Assembly (NCBI GenBank): GCA_018901615.1
Contig: JAHIEN010000108.1
Span: 1-62,915, forward strand
From: Candidatus Omnitrophota bacterium
GTDB lineage: Bacteria > Omnitrophota > Gorgyraeia > Gorgyraeales > Gorgyraeaceae
Direction: 5' to 3'
Length of the DNA stretch: 62,915 nucleotides
Shown: positions 1 through 8,849 of the stretch, piece after piece
Position numbering within the stretch: the first letter of the stretch is position 1
Layout: the number at the start of each line of letters is the position of its first letter
The notes under the pieces: model-generated
Told to the model about the DNA's origin: nothing
Databases searched by the model: none
Seen by the model: the letters and a program-made list of their open reading frames with translations, nothing else
Program-made: the position numbers and the translations under genes

Positions 1-1
1 A

Positions 2-600
2 GGCGAGTCTGATAAGGCGATTGAATTATTTAACAAGGTTATCTCTCTGGATGCTGAGAATCCCCGCGCTTATATCGGTTTAGGTAATATCTATTTTCAG
101 AAAGGCGAGTCTGATAAGGCGATTGAATCTTTTAACAAGGCCATATCCCTGGATGCTGAGAATACCCGTGCCTATATCGGTTTAGGTTATAGCTATTCCC
201 AGAAGGGTGAGACTGATAAGGTGATTGAATTATTTAACAAAGTCATCTCTATGGACGCCAATAGTTCCCCTGCTTACGTCGGTTTAGGTAATGCCTATTT
301 CCAAAAAGGTGAGACTGATAAGGCTATTGAATCTTTTAACAAGGCCATATCCCTGGATGCCAAGAATGCCCATGCCTACACTGGTTTAGGTAATAGCTAT
401 TCCCAAAAAGATGAGACTGGTAAGGCAATAAAATCTTTTAACAAGGCCATATCCCTGGATGCCAAGAATGCCCATGCCTACACTGGTTTAGGTAATGTCT
501 ATTTCCAGAAGGGCAAGGCTGGTAAGGCAATCAAACTCTTTAACAAGGCCATATCCCTGGACGCCAAGAATGCCAATGCTTATTACAGGCTGGGGGAGAT
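2..600 (+). repeat. 102-bp coding tandem repeat (six copies)
   Basis: The block beginning GATAAGGCGATTGAA recurs at 11, 113, 215, 317, 419 and 521, an exact 102-bp period (34 codons, one TPR). Copies differ at only a few positions, mostly in the last two. The near identity at synonymous sites indicates recent expansion or gene conversion, not old TPR divergence. Confidence 0.92.
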
Positions 601-706
601 ATACTTATCTCTTGAGAAGGAAAATTCTGCGTTAGAACAATGCAAGATATTAGATGGTTTAGATAAAGATTTAGCCAAAAAGCTTTATGAGCAGATCAAG
701 CCTTGA
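2..706 (+). CDS. TPR-repeat protein, 5' end outside window
   Basis: The reading frame is open from the first bases of the window to the TGA at 704-706, so the start lies upstream. The translation is a run of about six 34-residue tetratricopeptide repeats, each close to the form KAIESFNKAISLDAKNAHAYTGLG-Y-QKGE (consensus with gaps). It ends in a short divergent helical tail ending YEQIKP. TPR arrays are protein-protein interaction scaffolds, and no catalytic domain is visible in the part present. Repeats are nearly identical even at the DNA level. The following gene also carries TPRs and an SGNH fold, so this could be the C-terminal part of a related surface-polysaccharide protein. Function is otherwise unknown. 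Confidence 0.85.
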   Translation, partial: GESDKAIELFNKVISLDAENPRAYIGLGNIYFQKGESDKAIESFNKAISLDAENTRAYIGLGYSYSQKGETDKVIELFNKVISMDANSSPAYVGLGNAYFQKGETDKAIESFNKAISLDAKNAHAYTGLGNSYSQKDETGKAIKSFNKAISLDAKNAHAYTGLGNVYFQKGKAGKAIKLFNKAISLDAKNANAYYRLGEIYLSLEKENSALEQCKILDGLDKDLAKKLYEQIKP

Positions 707-819
707 TGATCTATAGGCTTAAAAAGCAGACAAATAATACTATATAGCGTGATATTTGTTTTAAGAAGCTGGCATAGTTAATGATTGGCGTCTGCATAAG
801 CGCCAAACTCTAATTTAGG

Positions 820-2149
820 GTGTATTCTGTGAATATAAAAAGCAATATAAATAATAGAGTCATACCCAAGAAAACTTTACTGTGGCAAAAAATCATCCTT
901 GTCTTTCTCGGATTGTTTCTGGTTGCCTTGACCCTTGAGATAGGCTTACGCGCAAGCGGCTTTATAATGCTATCCATACAGGAGTACAAGAACCTGCAAT
1001 CCATAAAAGAGAAAGGCTCTTGTCGTATCATGTGCCTGGGAGAGTCTACCACCCAAAACCAATATCCGCCCCACTTAGAAGAGATCCTAAACAAGCGTGA
1101 TATCGGGATAAAATTCAGCGTGATAGATAAGGGCATGGCGAGTATTGACACAGGAGTGGTCCTGGCGCAATTAGAGGCTAATCTTGATAAGTATCAGCCT
1201 GATATAGTGGTAACGATGATCGGCTGTAACGATAGAAGGACAATGTATTATCAGGATATACCCGAGTCTGATGCCTGGCTATTCAGGCATTGCCGGGTAT
1301 ATTAGGTTCAGCCGGCTCATATATGTGCATATCTTAAAGAAGCTGAAAAAAGAAGATATCTACAGAGTAAAAAGCCCTGATCTAAACCAGAATAAGTACT
1401 CCAATAATGCCGTAAAGCTTGACCCTCAGGATGATTTAGCGTATGTAAGATTAGGACGTGTTTATAAAGGTCAAATGAAATATCCCGAAGCAGAGCTTGC
1501 GTTTAAGAAAGCTATTGAACTTAACCCTAAAAATGATTCCGCGTATGTCGAATTAGGCTGGCTTTATAAAGACCGGAGAAGGCTCAGTGATGCAGAACAG
1601 GCATTCAAGAAGGCTATAGAGCTTAACCCTGAGAATTATTCCGCGTATATAGGATTAGGCCAGTTTTACAGAGACCAGGGGAAAATTATGGAGTCAGAAC
1701 AGGCATTCAAGAAGGCCATAGAGAACTCTAAGGAGGATGAACGCGTATATGGAGGATTGGCAACATTATATGGCGAAATGGGTAAGGATGAGCTTTCCAA
1801 GGCCTATGCAGAAAAGGCAGATAAGCTAAGAGATAAATTTTATAACCCTGTCACGGTAAATAATTACCATAAGCTTAAGCAGATCCTGGACAAAAGAAAG
1901 ATAAAGTTAGTCTGCGTACAGTATCCTATGCGCAGCATACAACCATTAAAGAATATATTTAAAGATGATGAAAATATAATCTTTGTAGACAACGAGAGGA
2001 TATTCAAGGACGCTGTGAGAAAAGATAGATATGACGAATATTTCCGTGATATATTCGGCGGTGATTTTGGCCATTGCACTCACAAAGGCAACAGGCTTTT
2101 AGCTCAGAATATTGCTAATGCTATATTAAAAGAGATCTTCAGTAAGTAG
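820..2149 (+). pseudogene. SGNH hydrolase with internal TPRs, frameshifted
   Basis: Two overlapping frames encode one protein. The first (820-1305, GTG start) has an N-terminal membrane anchor (about residues 25-46), SGNH block I (CLGESTTQ) and block III (GCNDR), then stops after CRVY at 1303-1305. The other frame continues at once with RFSRLIYVHILKK, about three TPRs, and a C-terminal SGNH block V (GGDFGHCTHKGN, the Asp-x-x-His pair). Removing one base in the A/T run at 1300-1304 joins them seamlessly. The intact protein would be a membrane-anchored SGNH esterase/acyltransferase-like protein with TPRs inserted within the hydrolase fold, plausibly acting on surface glycan acyl groups. It could be a real inactivating mutation or a sequencing error. 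The match across the junction makes the single-gene reading strong. Confidence 0.8.
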
Positions 2150-2170
2150 GTCCTCAGGAGCTACGGCTGA

Positions 2171-2350
2171 AGCAGAAAAGAATACTGGCGCTGGAGAAGG
2201 CAGGCTAAATATTTAAAGGAAAATAAAAACGCAAGGTTTGCAAATAGCCAGGTGTTATATGATGAACACTGCGACCATTGTGATAATCATCAGACTATAA
2301 TAAAGACCTTGAACGAGTTAAAAAAGTACGATTTATATAAATATTATTGA
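2171..2350 (+). pseudogene. Gene remnant, unrecognised C-terminal fragment
   Basis: This lies in the 349-bp stretch between the SGNH/TPR gene and the next glycosyltransferase. In the same frame as the preceding gene, about 59 codons stay open to a TGA at 2348-2350 but contain no ATG. The peptide is basic and then Cys/His-rich (core LYDEHCDHCDNHQ). It reads like the tail of a protein that has lost its start, but I do not recognise the family. It may be chance coding. Confidence 0.3.
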
Positions 2351-2374
2351 GGGGACGAAGGATCTCTGATTATC

Positions 2375-2497
2375 ATGAATATTAAAATAATGAAATTATT
2401 CAGGGTGTTTTGTTTATTTATTATTTGCGTGTCTGTGGATACCTGTCTATTTCTTTTAAAGAAAGTTAAAAGTACACTAATTTTTCCAGGCGGATAA
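2375..2497 (+). CDS. Small hydrophobic ORF ahead of glycosyltransferase
   Basis: A 40-codon ORF starts at ATG 2375 and ends one base before the ATG of the glycosyltransferase at 2499. The peptide is a basic start (MNIKIMKLFR), one hydrophobic segment (about residues 9-29) and a basic tail ending IFPGG. This is consistent with a single-pass membrane microprotein or a translationally coupled leader. There is no good Shine-Dalgarno and no family match, so it may be spurious. Confidence 0.25.
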   Translation: MNIKIMKLFRVFCLFIICVSVDTCLFLLKKVKSTLIFPGG

Positions 2498-2498
2498 T

Positions 2499-3680
2499 AT
2501 GAACATACTAATGGTCCATCCTCACGATATATATTCAAGTATCGAGCCCTGGACAGTGCGCATTGTATATATCGCAAAGGAGTTTGTTAAAAAAGGTCAT
2601 AATGTAAAATTGGTGTATTTTCCTTTAGAGTGGGGACAGAAGAAGGCCGCGGAGACACCCGAAGGGATAACCGTTATTCCTTTTCCGAGAATGCACGGCC
2701 CTCATGTTTTGATTTCAAATATCCTGAGATTATGCAACCTCGCGAGGTGGGCCGATGTTATACATTTCCAGAAATGTTTTTATCATGCGGCATTGCCGGC
2801 TGTAGCAGCAGGGATATTTCACGGAAAACCTTTGCATTATGACTGGGATGACTGGGAGCTAAAGATATACGAAGTTTCGACGCGCCCTAGCTTTTTAAGA
2901 AATATTATGTGGAATTTTTTGAGTTTTCTGGAGACTACGATTCCTAAAATTGTCGATACAGTGTCTTGCGCCAGCAAGAGGCTTAAGGTTGAGTGCGAGA
3001 GGTTAGGGGTAGATAAAGATAGAATTTTTGATGCGCATGTAGGAGCTGATATCGTAAGGTTTAACCCTGATGTTTCAGGAGAGGCGATAAGAGATAAATA
3101 TAATATCACAAAGCCATTAATTTTATATCTGGGCCAGCTTCACGGCGGGCAATATGTTGAGGCCTTTATCGAGACCGCATCAAGGCTTATAAATGATCAC
3201 AGAAAAGACCTGGCCTTTATGATAGCAGGCGATGGATATCAGGCCGGGGAATTAAAAAAAATGTCGCGAAGATTAAACCTTAATGGAAAACTTATTTTTA
3301 CAGGCGCAATACCTCACGAACTCGTGCCGCAATATATAGCTGCCGCGGATGTGTGCCTGGCCTGTTTTGAAGAGAATGAGGTCACTTTGTGTAAGAGCCC
3401 TCTTAAGGTAGTGGAATATCTGGCCTCAGGCAGGGCAATAGTCGCGAGTGATGTAGGCGAGGTGCCGAGGATGCTTGATGGGGCAGGGGTCCTGACCCCG
3501 CCAGGCGATGTTGATTCCCTGGCAGACGGGATATTGAAGATCCTGCAAAATCCCAGTTTGAAAAAAAACTTAGAAAGATTAGCGCGCGAAAGAGCTGAGA
3601 AAGAATACAACTGGACTGTCACTGCTACAAATCTTTTAGGTGCCTATGAAAAAGCAGTTCAGATAAACAGCGCAAGATAA
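2499..3680 (+). CDS. Glycosyltransferase family 4 (GT-B fold)
   Basis: This is a 393-residue GT-B glycosyltransferase. The N-terminal acceptor domain begins MNILMVHPHD. The C-terminal donor domain starts near residue 200 (LILYLGQLHGG) and has the nucleotide-sugar signature around residues 298-325 (KSPLKVVEYLASG, then SDVGEVP). It would transfer an activated sugar to a growing surface glycan at the inner face of the membrane. An AGGCGG sequence lies just upstream of the ATG. The gene opens a run of co-directional polysaccharide genes to 8848. The sugar and linkage cannot be inferred. Confidence 0.9.
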   Translation: MNILMVHPHDIYSSIEPWTVRIVYIAKEFVKKGHNVKLVYFPLEWGQKKAAETPEGITVIPFPRMHGPHVLISNILRLCNLARWADVIHFQKCFYHAALPAVAAGIFHGKPLHYDWDDWELKIYEVSTRPSFLRNIMWNFLSFLETTIPKIVDTVSCASKRLKVECERLGVDKDRIFDAHVGADIVRFNPDVSGEAIRDKYNITKPLILYLGQLHGGQYVEAFIETASRLINDHRKDLAFMIAGDGYQAGELKKMSRRLNLNGKLIFTGAIPHELVPQYIAAADVCLACFEENEVTLCKSPLKVVEYLASGRAIVASDVGEVPRMLDGAGVLTPPGDVDSLADGILKILQNPSLKKNLERLARERAEKEYNWTVTATNLLGAYEKAVQINSAR

Positions 3681-3688
3681 TCAATTAG

Positions 3689-4702
3689 ATGCCGATGTCC
3701 TCACATAAAAAAAAATTATTAACTGCAATAATGTTAGTTTTCTTTTCGATAAGTTTGGCAATTTTAGGCATTGAATTGGCCTTCCTGTTCTTTTCACCAG
3801 TAAAGTTTCACTCTTTTGTAGATTCCTCAACAAAAGATTGGCGTGGTTCAGACATATTTCTTAATATTGATGTGGCTCGTCCATCCACTACCCTGGGATA
3901 TGAATGGAGGCCAAACATCAAAGGAGGATTAATAGAAACTAATTCTTTGGGTATGTTAGATCGTGAGCGTTCAAAGATTAAGCCTCAAGGTGTATATAGG
4001 ATAATTTTCCTGGGAGATTCAACAACAGCTAATTCTAGTTATGTAGCGATACTAGAGAAAATATTAAATAAAAACAAGGAGAGAGAAGAGTTTGAAGTCT
4101 GGAACTGCGCAGTAACAGGCTATACTGGTATTCAAAGTTGTCGGGCATTAAAACAGAAATGGTTAAAATGCGATCCTGATATGGTTGTTATTGGATTTTG
4201 CTTGAATGATTTTATGCCAACCCCTTTGGTTTTGAGAGAAGGCAATAATCTTGTAGGCTATTTTCCTCATAGAGAGATGCTATCGGCAGTAAGCCCATTT
4301 TTATTGAAGAATTCAGCATTATATAGATTTATTGTTATGCGTGTATTTTTTTCAAAAAATAAAGATTATCATGAAGAAATAACCAAAACCACAGCTTTTC
4401 ATTTACAGGAAGCAAAAGAACTATGCTCAGCCCAAGGGATAGATTTTCTAATAGTCATTCTAGGTATTACTAAACGATTCGAAGATAGCAATCCAGCTTG
4501 GAAAGATCACTATTTAAAAATTAAGAAAATCGCAGATGAATATAATATTCGCTCATTAGATATAGTGCCAATCTTTCAGAATAATAACCCAGAGAGCCTG
4601 ATGCTTTTAGATGAATTACATTTTAATTTAAAGGGCAATGAGATTGTTGCCAGGACAATACGCGATTATTTAAGACAAAACTTGGAAAAACAAAAAGAGT
4701 GA
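3689..4702 (+). CDS. Membrane-anchored SGNH/GDSL hydrolase-like protein
   Basis: A 337-residue protein with an N-terminal membrane helix (about residues 10-32) and an extracytoplasmic SGNH fold. Block I is FLGDSTTAN (nucleophile Ser), the Asn-containing block is GFCLNDF, and DELHFN supplies the C-terminal Asp-x-x-His. In surface-polysaccharide loci such proteins usually add or remove O-acetyl groups on glycans, and that role is inferred from context. The stop overlaps the GTG start of the next gene by 4 bp, implying co-translation. It is visibly more A+T-rich than the flanking glycosyltransferases. It is distinct from the TPR-containing SGNH gene at 820-2149. Confidence 0.85.
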   Translation: MPMSSHKKKLLTAIMLVFFSISLAILGIELAFLFFSPVKFHSFVDSSTKDWRGSDIFLNIDVARPSTTLGYEWRPNIKGGLIETNSLGMLDRERSKIKPQGVYRIIFLGDSTTANSSYVAILEKILNKNKEREEFEVWNCAVTGYTGIQSCRALKQKWLKCDPDMVVIGFCLNDFMPTPLVLREGNNLVGYFPHREMLSAVSPFLLKNSALYRFIVMRVFFSKNKDYHEEITKTTAFHLQEAKELCSAQGIDFLIVILGITKRFEDSNPAWKDHYLKIKKIADEYNIRSLDIVPIFQNNNPESLMLLDELHFNLKGNEIVARTIRDYLRQNLEKQKE

Positions 4703-6849
4703 ACGTAAGGACAATTGTGAAAGTCTGTAATATTTTTAAGTTATGTTGGCTTAATTTTTTTATTTTCATCTTAATTCTATCAGGAGGTTATGTTTATAGT
4801 GAAGAGCAGATTGATTCTAGAGAGGCTCAATTTAGAATCGCTATGTTTAAAGAAAAAGATTTTCCTTCTATTGGCACACCTGTTAGCATTACACCCGAGT
4901 GGCTATATAATAATCTTTCCGCAGATTTTTCTGTAACTTACCTGGATTCTGATGATCTTGGCAATGGAGAGTGTTTGAATACAGACACCTTTGATTTGCT
5001 CGTCATGCCTTATGGCGAGGTATTTCCATACAAGGCATTTCAGAATATAAAAGAATATATATTTGGAGGAGGAGGGCTTTTGAATGTTGCTGGAAGGCCC
5101 TTCTGGGTGTCTGTGGAAAAACTCGACAACGGATGGCAGAAGGTAGATATTAAAGACCCGTATATGGAATTTTTATCTGATCTGGGTATAAAATATTATG
5201 TATCAGAAGAGACGCAGGGCATTGGTTTAAGCGTTACCACAAGCCTTAGTTTTAATCCTGTTAAGCCTACTCATGGAAATGTCTTTCCTTACAGGATACC
5301 AGCCAGGGATTTTTTAAAGAGCAAGGAAGATGTAATATTTGTAAAAAGCTGGAGAAATCCTTATGTTAGGGGATCAAAAAAACTCATTAATAAATGGTGC
5401 CTTATAGGGGCAAGAGGAGAAGACCATCCTTTGAATCCGCAAAATCCTCGTGCGCAAGAGGCCTTAATAAAAATTATAGAATATTTGTCATACCCGATTA
5501 TTATGCATGACTTAGAGACCGACCTGGCTGCTTATCAGCAGGGAGAGAAGGTCGAGGTCTCTTTAAAAGTCATGAATATTGGAAAAAATAGCGAGACAGG
5601 CACGGTAGAGGTGGAGTTTTTAGATCAAGAAGACAAGGTTGTTTACAGGAAAAGCAGGCAGGTCGAATTAAAACCAGGACAGGAGATAACGCTGCAGGAG
5701 GTATGGCAGCCCGAAGGATTTAAGAGTAATTTTTATAAGGTTACAGCGCTTTTAAAGAAGGATAGTGCGGTCTTTGATACAGAAGAGAATGGTTTTGTGG
5801 TAATAAATAAAGGCATTCTTGAATCCGGGCCTTCAATAAAGATCGAGAAAAACAGATTCATTGTTAATGGCGAGAGCTCGCTTATTTTAGGAGTGAATTA
5901 TTATGAAAGCAGGCTTGGGGAACTATTGTGGCTGAGGCCGAATCTCCTAAGGATAAGAGAGGATTTTAAGTCTATGCGCAAGATAGGCATTAACATGGTC
6001 AGGATTCACTATCATCATTCAAAATGGTTCAGGGATTACTTTGCAAATGTCGTTAAAGAACCGCTGGATCCGTATTTTGAAATGGCTGATAATACCGCAT
6101 TACCGTCAGAAAGGTCGTTAAGGATTCTGGACGCTATTATACAAATAGCGCAGGAAGAGGGCCTGGTTTTTTGCATGGATATATTTTCTCTGGTGCCAGA
6201 GGAAATGGGAAATCCCGTAGGCTGGCTTGGACTTAAAGAAAGGATTCTGGATAAAGATAAGATTAATGTGCAGAAGAAATTTGTAGAGATAATTGCCCAG
6301 CGATACAAGGATGTCCCGGGGATTACATGGGATTTGTGGAATGAACCGAGATTAGGTAATGATGATCTGGACTTATTAAGGCGCTGGGCTGGTGAGATCA
6401 GGGATCTATTTCGTAAAAACGGAGACGTCCATCCAGTTACTATAGGAGGCGATCTGAGTGTCAGGCTTCCGGATGTGTTGGATTATGTATGTGTGCATAC
6501 CTATGAACCTGCAGAGTTCAAATTTGCGGAGTCATTAGGTAAGCCAGTGATCTTTCAGGAGACATGGCATCCGGCTGGCATGGGCCTTGAAGAAGAAATA
6601 AGGCAAAAGCAAGAATTGATCAAAGACTTTAACGCATTTTTAAATACTGATGCAGCCGGCTTTATGCCATGGCAATGGACAAGGCAGGCGCGGCTCTGGA
6701 ACAATGCCTCTGAAGCTGAAAAATGGGACGATGACTTAGGGATATGCATTCGCGAAGACGGCAGCTTAAAGCCGGCAGGCAGCGCATATTATGGATTGAT
6801 CAGCAAGATTAAAGAGACGGGTAATCATCCACAGGTCGGATTAAAATGA
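4699..6849 (+). CDS. Secreted GH5-like glycoside hydrolase, multidomain
   Basis: A 716-residue exported protein with a hydrophobic N-terminal segment (about residues 15-34). A class-I-amidotransferase-like domain of the beta-galactosidase trimerisation type follows (about 45-265). Next is an Ig/CARDB-like beta domain (about 275-375), then a TIM barrel. The barrel has the clan-A acid/base in DLWNEPR (Glu549) and a candidate nucleophile in FQETWHP (Glu621). Clan GH-A enzymes retain these two glutamates for double-displacement hydrolysis of beta-linked glycans. The GTG start overlaps the preceding stop (GTGA), and a second GTG at 4717 is an alternative. In this locus it probably trims or controls the length of the exported polysaccharide. 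The substrate is unknown. Confidence 0.82.
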   Translation: MNVRTIVKVCNIFKLCWLNFFIFILILSGGYVYSEEQIDSREAQFRIAMFKEKDFPSIGTPVSITPEWLYNNLSADFSVTYLDSDDLGNGECLNTDTFDLLVMPYGEVFPYKAFQNIKEYIFGGGGLLNVAGRPFWVSVEKLDNGWQKVDIKDPYMEFLSDLGIKYYVSEETQGIGLSVTTSLSFNPVKPTHGNVFPYRIPARDFLKSKEDVIFVKSWRNPYVRGSKKLINKWCLIGARGEDHPLNPQNPRAQEALIKIIEYLSYPIIMHDLETDLAAYQQGEKVEVSLKVMNIGKNSETGTVEVEFLDQEDKVVYRKSRQVELKPGQEITLQEVWQPEGFKSNFYKVTALLKKDSAVFDTEENGFVVINKGILESGPSIKIEKNRFIVNGESSLILGVNYYESRLGELLWLRPNLLRIREDFKSMRKIGINMVRIHYHHSKWFRDYFANVVKEPLDPYFEMADNTALPSERSLRILDAIIQIAQEEGLVFCMDIFSLVPEEMGNPVGWLGLKERILDKDKINVQKKFVEIIAQRYKDVPGITWDLWNEPRLGNDDLDLLRRWAGEIRDLFRKNGDVHPVTIGGDLSVRLPDVLDYVCVHTYEPAEFKFAESLGKPVIFQETWHPAGMGLEEEIRQKQELIKDFNAFLNTDAAGFMPWQWTRQARLWNNASEAEKWDDDLGICIREDGSLKPAGSAYYGLISKIKETGNHPQVGLK

Positions 6850-7946
6850 AGGTTATTTTTATTACACGTGAAGGGTATAATTTGTCAGGCGCAAGGGTAA
6901 GATGCTATAATTTTGCCCGGGCCTTAAGAAAATACGGCATAGACACTGAAGTGTTTTCTTTTGCGGATAGCCTGGGAGCTAAGTATGGGGAAAAAGAATC
7001 AGAGATGCCATTCAGGGATAAGGTCGCGTATAATATAAAGGCATTGAAGATATTATTAAAGAAAGAAAAGGGCAGTGTGTTTTTTATGCAGCGTCTTAAT
7101 TATCATACAGTCGCGCCTTTTATAGCATCTTTAGTGAGCAGGAACAAGTTTGTATTTGATTGTGATGACTGGAATATAAGAGAAAATCCTGAATACCGTC
7201 TTGGTTTTTACCCGAGCTCCAAGATGGAGTTTCTCACGCGCAGGATGGCAGCCTGCTCTAATATATGCATTGCCGCAAGCTTATTTTTAAAAGATTATCT
7301 GTCCAGATTCAACAGCAGGGTTTACTATATCCCTACAGGCGTGGATACGGAGTCATTTAAGCCTAACGGCAGCCTTAGCGATGAAACAAGGATTGTTTTT
7401 TCCTGGGTCGGCACTGTTTATCACAAAGAGATGAGCGAAAATATTAAATTTATCCTGGACTGTTTTTTAATGCTGGCTGATAAGTATAGCAATATCTATC
7501 TTGACCTCGCGGGAGAGGGAAAATATTTTTATGAAACCAGTGTTTATCTGAAGGATCACAGGCATAAGGATAGGGTGATTATAAATGACTGGATCCTGCC
7601 CGACAAGATCCCTGATCACCTATCGCGTATTGATATCGGCCTTTTGCCTTTGACCCAAGAGACCAGATTTAATAAGGCAAAAAGCCCTACCAAGCTTTTT
7701 GAATACATGGCAATGGCGAAGCCGACTGTTTCAAGCAATATCGGCGAAGCAAGTTGTATTATAAAAAATGGCTATAATGGTTTTTTAGCCAAGACAAAAG
7801 AAAGATTTATGGAAGATATGGAAAGGCTGATCAGGGATCCTGATTTACGAAAAGACATGGCTTGTAAAGCAAGAAAGACCGTAGAAGAAAAATATTCTTT
7901 AGATGTCCTGACAAAACAGTTAAGTGAAATATTAAAAACAGTCTAA
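6846..7946 (+). CDS. Glycosyltransferase family 4 (GT-B fold)
   Basis: A 366-residue GT-B enzyme. The N-terminal half begins MKVIFITREGYNLSGARVR, and the acceptor domain includes FDCDDWN. The donor-binding half starts near residue 185 (VFSWVGTVYHKE) and ends with KSPTKLFEYMAMAKP and NIGEA, the usual donor-binding region. Its ATG overlaps the hydrolase stop (ATGA), so translation is coupled. Its DDW motif resembles the one in the GT at 2499-3680, suggesting the two are distant paralogues. Donor and acceptor are unknown. Confidence 0.9.
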   Translation: MKVIFITREGYNLSGARVRCYNFARALRKYGIDTEVFSFADSLGAKYGEKESEMPFRDKVAYNIKALKILLKKEKGSVFFMQRLNYHTVAPFIASLVSRNKFVFDCDDWNIRENPEYRLGFYPSSKMEFLTRRMAACSNICIAASLFLKDYLSRFNSRVYYIPTGVDTESFKPNGSLSDETRIVFSWVGTVYHKEMSENIKFILDCFLMLADKYSNIYLDLAGEGKYFYETSVYLKDHRHKDRVIINDWILPDKIPDHLSRIDIGLLPLTQETRFNKAKSPTKLFEYMAMAKPTVSSNIGEASCIIKNGYNGFLAKTKERFMEDMERLIRDPDLRKDMACKARKTVEEKYSLDVLTKQLSEILKTV

Positions 7947-8848
7947 TGCCAAAAGTATCTATTATTGTACTGACCTTTAACAGTTCTCGATTTATCATGC
8001 CTTGTCTGGATGCTGTATTCAGCCAGGCCTACAGGGATTTCGAGGTAATCCTGGTGGATAACGGTTCAGAGGATAATAGCGTATCTATCGTAAAAGAGCG
8101 TTATCCAATGGTCAGATTGATTGAAAATAAGAAGAATCTAGGCGCTTGCGCGGCGAGGAACAACGGTATCGAAGCATCCAGCGGCAAATGGATCCTGACC
8201 CTGGATTGCGATGTAGTCCTGGGGAAGGGTTTCCTTTCGGAAATAATAGCATTCGCAGAAGAATCAGAAGGCCCTATCGGTATGTTTCAGCCAAAGATCT
8301 TGCTATCGGATAAAAATACGATTTATTCCTGCGGGGCGCGTCTTTCTGGTTTAAGAAGATTTTACGACATAGGCAGAGGAAACCCTGATAAGGGTAAATT
8401 CAATACAAAAAGGCATGTCTTTGGCGCCTGTTCAGCCGCGGCCCTATATAGAAGACAGATGCTCGAGGAAATAAAAGAAGACGCAGGCTATTTTGATGAG
8501 AGATTCTTTTTTTTAGTCGAGGATGTAGATTTAGCCTGGAGGGCGCAGAAGGCAGGATGGAAGGCTGAATTTTACCCTGCAGCGGTCTGCTATCACCATG
8601 GCAATAGTTCTAATTTTAATAAACAATTCAGACAGTATCTTTGTTTCCGCAACAGGTATTACATGTTAATTAAAAACCAGGGCATTAAAGATTTGCGAAA
8701 AGATATTGTCTTTCTTTTTCCCTACGATTTCCCGCGGTTCATTTTTCTGCTATTAAGCAATCCCCATATCCTAAAGGCCCTGAGAGAGATATCAAGTTTT
8801 TCAAGATCTTTATCTTCAGAAACTTTTATACCATGTAAAAACAGTTGA
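7946..8848 (+). CDS. Glycosyltransferase family 2 (rhamnosyltransferase-like)
   Basis: A 300-residue GT-A fold enzyme starting MPKVSIIVLTFNSSRF. It has the DNGS nucleotide-binding segment, a LDCDVVLG metal-binding DxD-type motif near residue 90 and the EDVDLAWRAQKAGW motif that carries the catalytic base in inverting GT2 enzymes. The start overlaps the previous stop (TAATG), so the two are probably co-translated. The C-terminal 60 residues are hydrophobic and basic, consistent with peripheral membrane association. It ends one base from the 3' end of the opposing ligase gene. It probably adds a rhamnose-like or other hexose unit to surface glycan. Confidence 0.9.
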   Translation: MPKVSIIVLTFNSSRFIMPCLDAVFSQAYRDFEVILVDNGSEDNSVSIVKERYPMVRLIENKKNLGACAARNNGIEASSGKWILTLDCDVVLGKGFLSEIIAFAEESEGPIGMFQPKILLSDKNTIYSCGARLSGLRRFYDIGRGNPDKGKFNTKRHVFGACSAAALYRRQMLEEIKEDAGYFDERFFFLVEDVDLAWRAQKAGWKAEFYPAAVCYHHGNSSNFNKQFRQYLCFRNRYYMLIKNQGIKDLRKDIVFLFPYDFPRFIFLLLSNPHILKALREISSFSRSLSSETFIPCKNS

Positions 8849-8849
8849 T

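Noticed and set aside
694..735. Short inverted repeat AAGCCT/AGGCTT after the first TPR gene
   Set aside because: Six-bp stem followed by A rather than T; not convincing as a terminator.
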